Shown piece after piece: positions 44,443 to 53,322 of a DNA stretch of 64,000 bases. This DNA comes from Clostridia bacterium. GTDB lineage: Bacteria; Bacillota; Clostridia; Oscillospirales; Acutalibacteraceae. The position numbers were made by a program, and so were the translations under genes. A model generated the notes under the pieces. That model did no database searches and was not told where the DNA came from. It worked only from the letters and a program-made list of their open reading frames with translations. How positions within the stretch are numbered: position 1 is the first letter of the stretch; each line of letters begins with the position of its first letter. The DNA lies in assembly GCA_017475765.1 (NCBI GenBank), contig JAFVEY010000044.1, positions 1-64,000 on the forward strand, given 5' to 3'.

Positions 44443-45327
44443 TTGAACAGGATAACATCGGGAAAAGGGTTCAAGGTGCTGATAACGACTGTGTGTATTC
44501 TGCTGGTGCTGGCTTTGGTGACGGCAGGAAATGATACCATAGGCGGACTGGTGACGGGATATATCCTGACGCCCCTCAGAAGAGCGGCGGCGGATTTTAC
44601 CAATTCGGCAGAGGATGCGATCGCTCCCCCGAAAAGCACCGAAGAGCTTGAAGAGGAAAACAGCGCTCTGCGTGAGGAAAACAAAAAGCTGAATGATATG
44701 CTTGTCGAATATTATGACATTAAAAAAGAAAATGAAGAGTTGTATAAATTTTATGATATCAAGAAAAACAATGAGGATTTTTCTGTCATTCCGTCAACAG
44801 TCATTTCAAGAGATCCTAACGAGAATTTTTACGGTTTTATCGTAGACAAAGGCTCGGCAGACGGGATAGAGCTGAACGACCCCGTCATGACAGACAACGG
44901 TCTGGTAGGCTATGTCAGCGAGGTCAGCCTGAAATCCTCAAAGGTGACAGCGTTGATCTCTCCGGCGGCAAAAATAGGCGTGGTGGATAAAAAAACGGGA
45001 GATGAGGGAATCATTACGGGAGATCCCGAACTCAGCGACAGCGGAATTACGCTGATGAAAAATATATCTTCACAGAATACTATTAAAAGCGGCGATATTA
45101 TCGTGACATCCGGCTATGGAGGAATGTATCCGAAAAATATCAAGATCGGTACAGTCAGCAAAATTACGCTTGACAGCTACACAGGAACTCCGCAGGCGGT
45201 GATAAAGCCGTTTGAGGATGTCCGGAAAATAACGTCAGCCGCTATCATCGTCAATTTCAGCGGAAAAGGAGAGGTGGAAGAATTTTCTTCCGCCGAAAAT
45301 AAGGAAACTTCAAAGAAACCGGGATAA
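44443..45327 (+). CDS. mreC: Rod shape-determining protein MreC
   Basis: MreC is the bitopic scaffold that links MreB filaments to wall synthases. The 294-residue product has a single N-terminal transmembrane helix (VLITTVCILLVLALVTAG), a coiled coil around residues 60-105 (ELEEENSALREENKKLND), and the periplasmic beta-domain with GFIVDKGSADGIELNDPVMT. The start is TTG at 44443; the ribosome site is weak. mreD follows after 21 nt. Confidence 0.93.
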   Translation: MNRITSGKGFKVLITTVCILLVLALVTAGNDTIGGLVTGYILTPLRRAAADFTNSAEDAIAPPKSTEELEEENSALREENKKLNDMLVEYYDIKKENEELYKFYDIKKNNEDFSVIPSTVISRDPNENFYGFIVDKGSADGIELNDPVMTDNGLVGYVSEVSLKSSKVTALISPAAKIGVVDKKTGDEGIITGDPELSDSGITLMKNISSQNTIKSGDIIVTSGYGGMYPKNIKIGTVSKITLDSYTGTPQAVIKPFEDVRKITSAAIIVNFSGKGEVEEFSSAENKETSKKPG

Positions 45328-45348
45328 GGAGAGCAGATCGGAGTATTT

Positions 45349-45855
45349 ATGAACAGATTCAATATTGTCAGATATACGGCATTTTCTCTTGAAATACTGA
45401 TTTGCAGCGTAATACAGAGCGTTCCCGGATTAAGTCCGGAGGTTTTCGGAGGCAGACCGGTGCTTTTGCTTCCGCTTGCCGTATCCATAGCGATTTTTGA
45501 GGGAGAAGTGCCTGCCATTGTTTTCGGAGTGATAAGTGGTCTGCTGGCGGATGCCGGTTACAGCGGTCCGATGGGATATTATTCGATCATGCTTGCTGTA
45601 TTGTGCTTTATTGTCAGCGTGCTGATGGAAAACTATATCAAAACAAATCTTCTGACGGCAATGCTCATCGGAACGATCAGCATCCCTGTGATCATATTCG
45701 TTCAGTTTCTGCTTTTTTATGTTTCAATGGGTTACGGCGATGTGTGGGTATATTTTGCGGCGCACTATATTTCAAGGATCATTTATACATGGGCGTTTGT
45801 GCCTGTCTTTTACGGGATCAACCGGTTTATCGCAGCAAGAACCATGGCAGAATAA
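45349..45855 (+). CDS. mreD: Rod shape-determining protein MreD
   Basis: A polytopic membrane protein of 168 residues with five or so hydrophobic segments, in the fixed position between mreC and mrdA. It resembles MreD in size and in the segment EGEVPAIVFGVISGLLADAG near residues 48-67, where the acidic residue at the start of the helix is usual. MreD is a core elongasome component. Confidence 0.9.
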   Translation: MNRFNIVRYTAFSLEILICSVIQSVPGLSPEVFGGRPVLLLPLAVSIAIFEGEVPAIVFGVISGLLADAGYSGPMGYYSIMLAVLCFIVSVLMENYIKTNLLTAMLIGTISIPVIIFVQFLLFYVSMGYGDVWVYFAAHYISRIIYTWAFVPVFYGINRFIAARTMAE

Positions 45856-45873
45856 TAGCAGAGGGGTGGCAGT

Positions 45874-47871
45874 ATGGAACAGAAAAGTACAAAATGGCGG
45901 TATGCTTTTTTAATCACGGCGGCGCTTGCAGCGGCAGCCGTTTTTTGCGCAAGACTGGTGCAGTGGCAGGTATTTCAGAGTGATTATTATAACGATATCG
46001 CCCTCACCTCGACCACCTATACCGTTCAGACAGATGCTGTCAGGGGAGAAATATACGATGTCAACGGCGTGAAGCTGGCAGTCAATATGACAGGGTATAG
46101 AATCGTCATCAACAAGCTGTTTATGGCAGATGAGGAACTTAACGGCAATATTGTAAAGCTTGTTTCCTTGCTGGAGATTTGCGGAGATAAGTGGATAGAT
46201 GATCTTCCGATCAAGGTGAATGCAGACGGGAGCTATTCCTTCGATGAAGATAAAAGTGATGAAATAGATGAACTTAAGAGCAAGGATCATCTTAATATGA
46301 ATCCGTATTCCACAGCGGATGAATGTATGGCGAAATTAGTTGAAAAATACGGCTGCGGGGATTATACCAAAAAACAGCAGAGGGATATTATCAGCATCCG
46401 ATATAATATGGACAAAAACGGCTATTCCAAAAGCAAGCCTTATATTTTTGCCGACAGTATCAGCGAAAGGGCAATGAATGTCGTTTCCGAAAATATGCAG
46501 TCTGTTCAGGGGGTTACGGTGGAATCAACAGCGGTCAGAACCTATCAGAACGGAACAGCAGCTCCGCATATTGTCGGTATCACGGGACTGATTTCGGAAG
46601 AGGAATATAAGGAGCTTAAAAATAAGGGTTATAGCTATAATGACGAAGTCGGAAAAAGCGGCATCGAGGGCGCATTTGAGAAATATCTGAGAGGTACGCC
46701 CGGCAGCAGAACGTATGAGGTAAGCTCTGACGGAACGACCACGCTTGCCGAAACAGTTGATTCCAAACCCGGAAACTCGGTTTATCTGACAATAGATACC
46801 AAATATCAGCAGCTAGCACAGAAGGCTCTCAAAGAGGCTGTGCAGGAGGCGAATGATTATGCCAAATCTGTCGGGGATGAGAATATGGGCGCCGACTGCA
46901 CGGGTGCGGCGGTGGTGGTTCTCAATGTTGAGGATTTTTCTGTGCTTTGTGCGGCAAGCTACCCGACCTATGACCTTTCCAAGTTTTATACGGATTACAC
47001 CAAACTTTCGACAGATAAAACACTTCCGCTTTTCGACAGGGCTTTTATGGGCGCATTGGCTCCTGGTTCAACCTTTAAACCGATGGTTGCCTCTGCTGCT
47101 CTGCAGGAAAAGGCGATCACTCCGACAACTGAGATAGACTGTGAGGGAGTTTATACAAAAGGCGGATTAAGACTGTGGTGTATGGGATATCACGGAAATC
47201 TCAATATGTATGAGGCGATTCGTGATTCGTGCAATGTTTATTTTGCGGAAACAGCACGGCTGCTGGGAATAGAAAATATGAACATATATGCAAAGCGCTG
47301 CGGTCTGGGAGTCAAGACCGGAGTGGAGATCACAGAAAGCAGGGGAACACTTGCCGGTCCTGAATACAGCAGGGAAATGGGTTCGGAATGGTATGACAGC
47401 TTTGTATCTCCTGCCGGTATAGGACAGTCCGACAACCAGTTCACACCGCTTCAGCTTGCCACTTATGCCGCAACAATTGCCAACAACGGTACAAGACTCA
47501 GGACTCATGTCGTTGATAAGATCATGTCCTATACGGGAGATGAGGTGATCTATGAAACAGTTCCTGAAGTAATGGACAATATGGGAGTAAGCCTTGAAAA
47601 TATCAAAGAGGTTCAGAAGGGTATGAATATGGCTGCCAACAGCTATTCTGCACTTGACGGATTTGGCATACAGATAGCCGGCAAAACGGGAACGGCTGAA
47701 AACAGCGGCTCCGACCATGCGAATTTTATATGTTATGCTCCGTTTGATAAGCCTGAGATCGCTGTCGCCGTTATGGTTGAGCATGGAGCAAAAAGTTTTG
47801 TAGCAATTAATGTGGCACGAAAAATAATGGAGGAATATTTTTCCGAGGAACTCAAATCATCATCTGAATAA
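45874..47871 (+). CDS. mrdA: Penicillin-binding protein 2 / SpoVD-type class B transpeptidase
   Basis: This peptidoglycan cross-linking enzyme of the elongasome has 665 residues. One N-terminal membrane helix (FLITAALAAAAVFCARLV) is followed by the dimerisation domain (VRGEIYDVNGVKLAVN) and the transpeptidase. Catalytic motifs are S399-T-F-K402 in APGSTFKPM, S452-C-N454, and K604-T-G606 in AGKTGTAE, so all three active-site boxes are intact. The position after mreBCD supports PBP2 rather than the divisome PBP. Confidence 0.94.
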   Translation: MEQKSTKWRYAFLITAALAAAAVFCARLVQWQVFQSDYYNDIALTSTTYTVQTDAVRGEIYDVNGVKLAVNMTGYRIVINKLFMADEELNGNIVKLVSLLEICGDKWIDDLPIKVNADGSYSFDEDKSDEIDELKSKDHLNMNPYSTADECMAKLVEKYGCGDYTKKQQRDIISIRYNMDKNGYSKSKPYIFADSISERAMNVVSENMQSVQGVTVESTAVRTYQNGTAAPHIVGITGLISEEEYKELKNKGYSYNDEVGKSGIEGAFEKYLRGTPGSRTYEVSSDGTTTLAETVDSKPGNSVYLTIDTKYQQLAQKALKEAVQEANDYAKSVGDENMGADCTGAAVVVLNVEDFSVLCAASYPTYDLSKFYTDYTKLSTDKTLPLFDRAFMGALAPGSTFKPMVASAALQEKAITPTTEIDCEGVYTKGGLRLWCMGYHGNLNMYEAIRDSCNVYFAETARLLGIENMNIYAKRCGLGVKTGVEITESRGTLAGPEYSREMGSEWYDSFVSPAGIGQSDNQFTPLQLATYAATIANNGTRLRTHVVDKIMSYTGDEVIYETVPEVMDNMGVSLENIKEVQKGMNMAANSYSALDGFGIQIAGKTGTAENSGSDHANFICYAPFDKPEIAVAVMVEHGAKSFVAINVARKIMEEYFSEELKSSSE

Positions 47872-47909
47872 ACAGGTTTGTTCAGGGAGCTTTATTTGAT
47901 TATGATACT

Positions 47910-47964
47910 ACCTGTCCGACAGCCGTACACGCTTAATCAGCTATTTTGCGGCTATCGGACAGGT
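47910..47964 (+). repeat. Long inverted repeat between mrdA and minD
   Basis: Arms of 16 nt (47910-47925 with 47949-47964) match at 15 positions around a 23-nt loop. There is no T-run, so it is not an obvious terminator. It could stabilise the mrdA mRNA or be a remnant of a mobile palindrome. Confidence 0.6.
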
Positions 47965-48072
47965 ATGTTATTACAGCAGTCATAAGGCTGTTAAATTTGT
48001 ATGAAAGAATATTTTATTTCTTCTTGACTTTATGTAAATTGTGTGATATCGTTATTAAAGAGGTATTTAAAA

Positions 48073-48807
48073 ATGGGAAAAGTGACAGTAATTACATCAG
48101 GAAAAGGCGGAACAGGCAAGTCTACCGTAACGGCAGGTTTGGGTGCTGCTTTGGTCAGACGAGGCAATCGTGTTCTGACAATCGACTGTGATGCGGGCAT
48201 GAGAGGTATTGACCTTATGCTCGGAGTCAGCGGCGAGCTTGTTTTTGATATAGCGGATATCGTTAACGGAAATTGTTCGCCGGCAAGTGCCATCTATCCG
48301 TGCAGAACTGTGCCGGAGCTTTATATTCTGCCGGCTCCGCAGAATGTCAGGGATGAAATAAGCCCCTACATCATGCGCCAGCTGGTGCGTGTGCTTGAAA
48401 AATATTATGACCATATCCTGATTGACTGTCCGGCGGGAATCGGTTCGGGCTTTGAATCGGCAGCCGCAGCTGCATCACAGGCAGTTATGGTTGCAAATGC
48501 AGAACCTCTATCACTAAGAGGGTGTGACAAAGTCAGACAAAAACTCAAACAATGGCATATACCTGAGATACGACTTATCATCAATCGCTTCAATGAACGC
48601 AAATTCAGAAAGCTGGATGCTTTCCCTGATCTGGATGTCGTTATTGATAAGGCAGGCGCAAGACTGCTCGGTATTGTTCCGGAAGATCCAGCAGCGGCAG
48701 GTGCGGCACAAAGAGGAGAACCGATAGAAGGCAAAATGAAGGCGGTTTACGCTTTTGACAGGATCGCTGCACGGCTTGACGGCGTGAGCGTTCCTCTTGA
48801 ATTGTAG
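48073..48807 (+). CDS. minD: MinD-like ParA-family ATPase
   Basis: This 244-residue P-loop ATPase has the deviant Walker A SGKGGTGKSTVTAGLG at residues 9-24, the switch I DCDAGMRGIDLMLG and Walker B ILIDCPAGIG. These are MinD hallmarks for septum placement. The C-terminus (RIAARLDGVSVPLEL) lacks the basic amphipathic helix that normally anchors MinD to membrane. Neither minC nor minE is adjacent. AAAGAGG is 9 nt before the ATG at 48073. It follows mrdA by about 200 nt and precedes mgsA. Confidence 0.88.
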   Translation: MGKVTVITSGKGGTGKSTVTAGLGAALVRRGNRVLTIDCDAGMRGIDLMLGVSGELVFDIADIVNGNCSPASAIYPCRTVPELYILPAPQNVRDEISPYIMRQLVRVLEKYYDHILIDCPAGIGSGFESAAAAASQAVMVANAEPLSLRGCDKVRQKLKQWHIPEIRLIINRFNERKFRKLDAFPDLDVVIDKAGARLLGIVPEDPAAAGAAQRGEPIEGKMKAVYAFDRIAARLDGVSVPLEL

Positions 48808-48846
48808 TGCAGATTCAGTAATTCATAGCTAATAGGGGGAAATAAA

Positions 48847-49245
48847 ATGAATATAGCATTGATAGCACATGACGCAAAAAAAGAGCTTATGGTGCAGTTT
48901 TGTATTGCCTACTGCGGCATTCTGAGCAGACATAATCTTTGCGCTACGGGTACAACGGGCAAGATGGTTTCCGAAGCAACAGGGCTTGAAATACAAAGAT
49001 TTCTCGGCGGTTCGCAGGGAGGCGATCAGCAGATCGCTGCAAGGATCGCTTTCAATGAGATCGATATGCTTATCTTTCTCAGAGATCCTCTCAATCCGAA
49101 GCCGCATGAGCCGAATGATATGAATCTTCTCAGACTTTGCGATATGCACAATATACCTGTTGCGACCAATATAGCAACAGGAGAAGTGCTGATACATGGT
49201 CTGGAAAGAGGAGATCTTGACTGGCGTAATATTGTCAGATCGTGA
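48847..49245 (+). CDS. mgsA: Methylglyoxal synthase
   Basis: It converts dihydroxyacetone phosphate to methylglyoxal and phosphate, a glycolytic bypass under phosphate limitation. The 132 residues include [16 protein letters not shown], the phosphate-binding [22 protein letters not shown] with the catalytic Asp, and [13 protein letters not shown]. Length and motifs are standard. It is last in the mre-minD run and ends at a strong terminator. Confidence 0.97.
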   Translation: MNIALIAHDAKKELMVQFCIAYCGILSRHNLCATGTTGKMVSEATGLEIQRFLGGSQGGDQQIAARIAFNEIDMLIFLRDPLNPKPHEPNDMNLLRLCDMHNIPVATNIATGEVLIHGLERGDLDWRNIVRS

Positions 49246-49273
49246 TATTATTTACTGTGATAACAAAAATAAA

Positions 49274-49301
49274 GCGACCGGATTTGTACCGGTCGCATTT
49301 T
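49274..49301. terminator. Terminator between convergent mgsA and the CofE-like gene
   Basis: A perfect 8-bp stem GCGACCGG/CCGGTCGC (49274-49281 with 49289-49296) is followed by ATTTTTG. A-rich sequence on the left makes it usable from the other side. Confidence 0.85.
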
Positions 49302-49338
49302 TGTCTGGAATGATACGAATTTTGTCGGATGGAAAGGA

Positions 49339-50115
49339 TCATTTCTCCATATCATCCTCTTGGTTTTCTTTGATTTCACGGATGATGATAAACGGTGTAA
49401 GCTCGTCATCCTGACCAGCAGGGTTATCGCCGATAAGGTCTATGGCATAAGCATCGCCCTTTTCTCTGAGGTCAGGGGAAAGTCCGAGAATTTCAATATT
49501 GAGGTCGTTTGCGTCTGCAAGAATACAGCTGTAACCGAGTTCATTTTTGATATTTTCGCATACCTTTTCAGGCTCCTTCGGATTAAGTACGGCAAGTGTG
49601 TGGTAGGTTTCAAATGCCGAATGGCTGTAAAAACCGTCGATTCCTGCCACATCCTGACCGACAATTTCATAGAAGATTCCTCTTTTGTGGAATATCTTTC
49701 CGATTCCGCTGCAGAAGGATGCCCAGAGAACCAGCGGCAGACCCTTCATATTGATCGCAAGCTGCAGCTTGTAGGGTTCGTTCATGCCGATGCCGGCAGA
49801 GCTTTTCATGGCAAATTTGGAAAGGAATTTAGCCCAGAAGCCCAGCTTGACATCCTTCATCTCCACCGTGTTATCCTGACACATGGAGATGACCTTTTCG
49901 CTCATGCTGATGATATCGCCTTCCTGATAAAGCGGCTGAATATACTGTTTGAGAACCTTCAGATAATCCTCGCCTCTTTCAATAAAGTGCGTTGCTACTG
50001 CATAGCGCTGAAACTGTCTGCCCTCAACGGTGCGTCTGCCTCTGATGTAGTAAACGGCGCCGTCCTTGTCACGCTTCGATTCGGCATTGTTTTTTATTTT
50101 TCTGTCCTCTGACAT
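49339..50115 (-). CDS. Possible F420-0:gamma-glutamyl ligase (CofE)-like protein
   Basis: This 258-residue protein is recognised only tentatively. The segment GDIISMSEKVISMCQD (about residue 65-80) recalls the CofE start, where a metal- and GTP-binding ligase domain begins, and the late stretch LIGDNPAGQDDELTPF could be its second half. Coenzyme F420 is not expected in this kind of organism, so a related amide ligase activity is more likely if the fold is right. The basic N-terminal 30 residues are extra. It is monocistronic and convergent to mgsA. Confidence 0.4.
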   Translation of the reverse strand: MSEDRKIKNNAESKRDKDGAVYYIRGRRTVEGRQFQRYAVATHFIERGEDYLKVLKQYIQPLYQEGDIISMSEKVISMCQDNTVEMKDVKLGFWAKFLSKFAMKSSAGIGMNEPYKLQLAINMKGLPLVLWASFCSGIGKIFHKRGIFYEIVGQDVAGIDGFYSHSAFETYHTLAVLNPKEPEKVCENIKNELGYSCILADANDLNIEILGLSPDLREKGDAYAIDLIGDNPAGQDDELTPFIIIREIKENQEDDMEK

Positions 50116-50341
50116 TTCTCTATCTCCTGTTCATAGCCGTATTGGCAATTTTAAATTGTAATATTATCCATAGATTATAATACACCACGAAATGAATAAA
50201 ATCAATGAAAAAACCTCATTCCAAAAAATCTTGTTGATTGTAAATAAATTGCTTTCAATAAAACGGAGAACCTTGTAAAGAATACTTATAGCCGTATGTG
50301 GAAGGAGAGGCAGCGGTTTTGCGAAATATGGAATAAATTGA

Positions 50342-50370
50342 TTGACATAATAGAAATTAACTTGTAAACT
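50342..50370 (+). promoter_or_regulatory. Promoter of recD2-comF-mreB2
   Basis: TTGACA (50342-50347) and TAAACT (50365-50370) are 17 nt apart, 38 nt before the recD2 start. Confidence 0.65.
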
Positions 50371-50407
50371 ATAAGGACAAGGATTTTTTATCGAAAGGGG
50401 TGGGAAC

Positions 50408-52615
50408 TTGCCGAATGAACAGTTATTGGAGCTCAGCGGCTCAGTGGAAGAAATTATATTCAGAAATTCACAGAACGGTTATTCCGTTCTGACAATGTAC
50501 TGCGACGGAATTGCAGCAACAGCTGTCGGCACCATGACGGATGTCAATGTCGGAGATGATCTGAAATTGATCGGCGTATGGAAAACTCACCCCGGATACG
50601 GTGAACAGTTTGCTTTTCAATATTATGAGCATACTATGCCCTCAACAGCTTCATCCATACTGAAATATCTGACTTCGGGAGCAATCAAGGGAGTCGGCAG
50701 GGCGACAGCCAAAAGGCTTGTGGATGCCTTCGGAGAGAATACCCTTGAGATCATGCAGAAGCAGCCCGAACGGATGGAAGAAATCCGGGGTATTTCCCAC
50801 GAAAAGGCATTGACGATTAGTGCCGAGATCAGAAAGATATTCGGGATGAAGGAGGTAATGCTTTACCTCGAAAAATATCATATCTCTGCGCTGGAGGCAG
50901 TAAAGATATGGAAAAGCTTCGGTGACAGCTCGATTACGCTGATTGAGGAAAACCCTTATATTTTGTGCGATGACACGATTGCCGTTCCTTTTGAAAGGGC
51001 AGATGCCATTGCGGCTTCTCTTGACCGTCCGAATGACGACAGCTGCCGGATCAGAGCAGGGATCGTGTATATTATCAGCTATAACGGCGGCAATGGTCAT
51101 ACCTGTCTGCCGATGGACAGACTGATCTCGACAGCGGCAGGCTACCTTAAGCTCGGAGAGGATATCGTGGCACAGACCATGGCAGAGCTTCTGAGCGATG
51201 CGACACTTATTTCTGACGATATCGGCGGAAAGACCTTTATTTTTCTTCCGAGTATGTATAAAAGTGAAACCTATTCTGCTGAAAGACTGCTGATGATGAT
51301 GCAGTTTCCGCCCGAAAGAATCACAGGCGGAGAGCTTGCTCTGGAGGTGTTTGAAAGCGCCAAGGGAATCAGCTATGCTCAGCAGCAGAGAAAAGCCATC
51401 CTCGAAGCGCTTACCGGAGGTCTGCTGATTCTGACGGGAGGTCCCGGAACAGGAAAGACGACAACGCTCAATGCGATCATTGAGCTTTATAAGCAATGCG
51501 GATTAAAGGTTCTCCTTGCTGCGCCGACAGGCAGAGCAGCACAGAGAATGTCAGAGGTGACGGGCTGCGAATCAAGAACAATACACCGCCTGCTGGAAGT
51601 CGAATGGGATCAGAACGACAGACCGAGATTTGCTAAGAATGAAAGAAATCTTCTTGACTGTGATGCGCTTATCATTGACGAGATGTCCATGGTGGATGTG
51701 CAGCTTTTTGAAAGTGTGATGAGGGCTTTGCCGCTTGGGTGCAGGCTTGTTATGGTGGGAGACAGCGACCAGCTTCCGTCTGTCGGTGCCGGAAATGTGC
51801 TGGGCGATCTGATCGCTTCCGAAACAATACCGGTGGTTCAGCTGACGGAGATATTCCGCCAGTCAATGGAAAGTCTGATCATTACGAATGCGCATAAAAT
51901 CGTACATGGAGAAATGCCCGAAATAAGGCGCACCGACAAGGATTTTTTCTTTATGACAGCGGCAAGCAAAGAGTCGATCGCCGCCAATATCGTCAGCCTT
52001 TGTTCGGAAAGACTGCCGGGCGCTTATGGCTTTTCCATGATGAACGATATACAGGTGCTTTGCCCCGGACGAAAGGGCGAGCTGGGCGTTACCGAGCTTA
52101 ACAAAAAGCTCCAGCAGGTGCTGAATCCGCCGGATAAGAATAAAGCGGAGATACGGATGCCTGTATATACCTTCCGTATCGGTGACAAGGTTATGCAGAC
52201 AAAAAATAATTATGATCTTCCCTGGATCAAGGATGACGGAACAGAGGGTTCTGGCGTTTATAACGGGGATATCGGCGTGATCGAAAAAATTGAAAAGGGG
52301 GCTGTATCGGCGAAAATCCGATTCGATGACAGGATTGTGACATACAATTCCGATAATCTGATGAATGTGGAGCTTGCTTATGCAACCACGGTTCATAAAA
52401 GTCAGGGCAATGAATTCAATGCGGTCGTCATGCCGATGTATTACGGTGCGCCTCAGCTGTATTACAGGAATCTTCTTTATACGGCTGTGACAAGAGCCAA
52501 AAAAATTCTGATTCTGGTGGGAAATGTTTCCACTCTAAAAAAGATGGTGGACAATAACAAAAAAACGAAAAGATATTCCGCACTAAAGGAATTTCTGGAA
52601 AGGGGGAGAAGATGA
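50408..52615 (+). CDS. recD2: RecD2 (YrrC-type) ATP-dependent DNA helicase
   Basis: A superfamily 1B 5'-3' helicase of 735 residues for DNA repair and replication-fork maintenance, found without RecBC. The N-terminal region includes the OB-like segment and tandem helix-hairpin-helix (GAIKGVGRATAKRLVDAFG, about 98-116). Helicase motifs are Q-motif region QQRKAILEAL, Walker A GGPGTGKTTTLNAI, motif Ia AAPTGRAAQRM, motif II IIDEMSMVD, and motifs V-VI (TVHKSQGNEFNAVV, YTAVTRAKKILILVG). The start is TTG at 50408. comF overlaps its stop. Confidence 0.94.
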   Translation: MPNEQLLELSGSVEEIIFRNSQNGYSVLTMYCDGIAATAVGTMTDVNVGDDLKLIGVWKTHPGYGEQFAFQYYEHTMPSTASSILKYLTSGAIKGVGRATAKRLVDAFGENTLEIMQKQPERMEEIRGISHEKALTISAEIRKIFGMKEVMLYLEKYHISALEAVKIWKSFGDSSITLIEENPYILCDDTIAVPFERADAIAASLDRPNDDSCRIRAGIVYIISYNGGNGHTCLPMDRLISTAAGYLKLGEDIVAQTMAELLSDATLISDDIGGKTFIFLPSMYKSETYSAERLLMMMQFPPERITGGELALEVFESAKGISYAQQQRKAILEALTGGLLILTGGPGTGKTTTLNAIIELYKQCGLKVLLAAPTGRAAQRMSEVTGCESRTIHRLLEVEWDQNDRPRFAKNERNLLDCDALIIDEMSMVDVQLFESVMRALPLGCRLVMVGDSDQLPSVGAGNVLGDLIASETIPVVQLTEIFRQSMESLIITNAHKIVHGEMPEIRRTDKDFFFMTAASKESIAANIVSLCSERLPGAYGFSMMNDIQVLCPGRKGELGVTELNKKLQQVLNPPDKNKAEIRMPVYTFRIGDKVMQTKNNYDLPWIKDDGTEGSGVYNGDIGVIEKIEKGAVSAKIRFDDRIVTYNSDNLMNVELAYATTVHKSQGNEFNAVVMPMYYGAPQLYYRNLLYTAVTRAKKILILVGNVSTLKKMVDNNKKTKRYSALKEFLERGRR

Positions 52616-53280
52616 ATAGGTTTTTGGCGGTATTTTTTCCGCCTAAATGTCCGTATTGCTCAAAAGCGATCAGATATGATCAGACAGAATGTATTGTCTG
52701 TCGGGCAGGCTTTCCGAAGATGCCGAGAATTGCGCTTCTCCCGACAGGCGAAATATGTATCGCTCCTTTTACATATAATACCACTGTGCGTAAAGCTATG
52801 CTGGAATATAAATTCAGGGGCAGAAAATTTAACAGCGAAAGTTTTGCATCCGCTCTTGCTTATGCCATCAATACCGTTTATACTAAAGATATGACCTTTG
52901 AGGTGATCACCTGCGTTCCGATGAGCAGCGAACGAAAAAAGGTCAGGGGCTTCAACCAGTCTGAACTGATTGCAAAAAATGCTGCCAGAATTCTCGGAAA
53001 GCCGTTTGAGCAGCTTCTGTACAGAGATAAGGGAGCGGCTGTTCAGCATGAATTGAGCTACCATGAAAGAATTAACAATAAGGATAATACATTCCATGCG
53101 ATTCATCCGGAAAAAATAAAGGGAAGAAAGATTCTTCTGATTGATGATATAATGACTTCAGGAATGACGCTTTCCGCCTGCTGCGGTGTCCTCAAAGAAA
53201 ACGGTGCGGACAGGATATTATGCTCCGCCGTTGCTATGCACAAGGGTAATGACAGCGGAAGGTGTTTCCGGTTTCGTTGA
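52612..53280 (+). CDS. comFC: ComF-family phosphoribosyltransferase-like protein
   Basis: This 222-residue protein starts with a four-cysteine zinc site (PKCPYCSKAIRYDQTECIVC, residues 9-28). It ends with a type I phosphoribosyltransferase domain whose PRPP loop is ILLIDDIMTSGMTLSAC near residue 180; RGFNQSELIAK is also typical. ComFC proteins act with the ComFA helicase in DNA uptake and RecA-linked recombination. The gene overlaps recD2 by 4 nt (ATGA), tying it to a DNA-processing operon; no comFA is adjacent. Confidence 0.92.
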   Translation: MNRFLAVFFPPKCPYCSKAIRYDQTECIVCRAGFPKMPRIALLPTGEICIAPFTYNTTVRKAMLEYKFRGRKFNSESFASALAYAINTVYTKDMTFEVITCVPMSSERKKVRGFNQSELIAKNAARILGKPFEQLLYRDKGAAVQHELSYHERINNKDNTFHAIHPEKIKGRKILLIDDIMTSGMTLSACCGVLKENGADRILCSAVAMHKGNDSGRCFRFR

Positions 53281-53322
53281 ACGGGTCAGAACAGACTTAT
53301 TAAAAGAGCCGATAAAGAAAGG

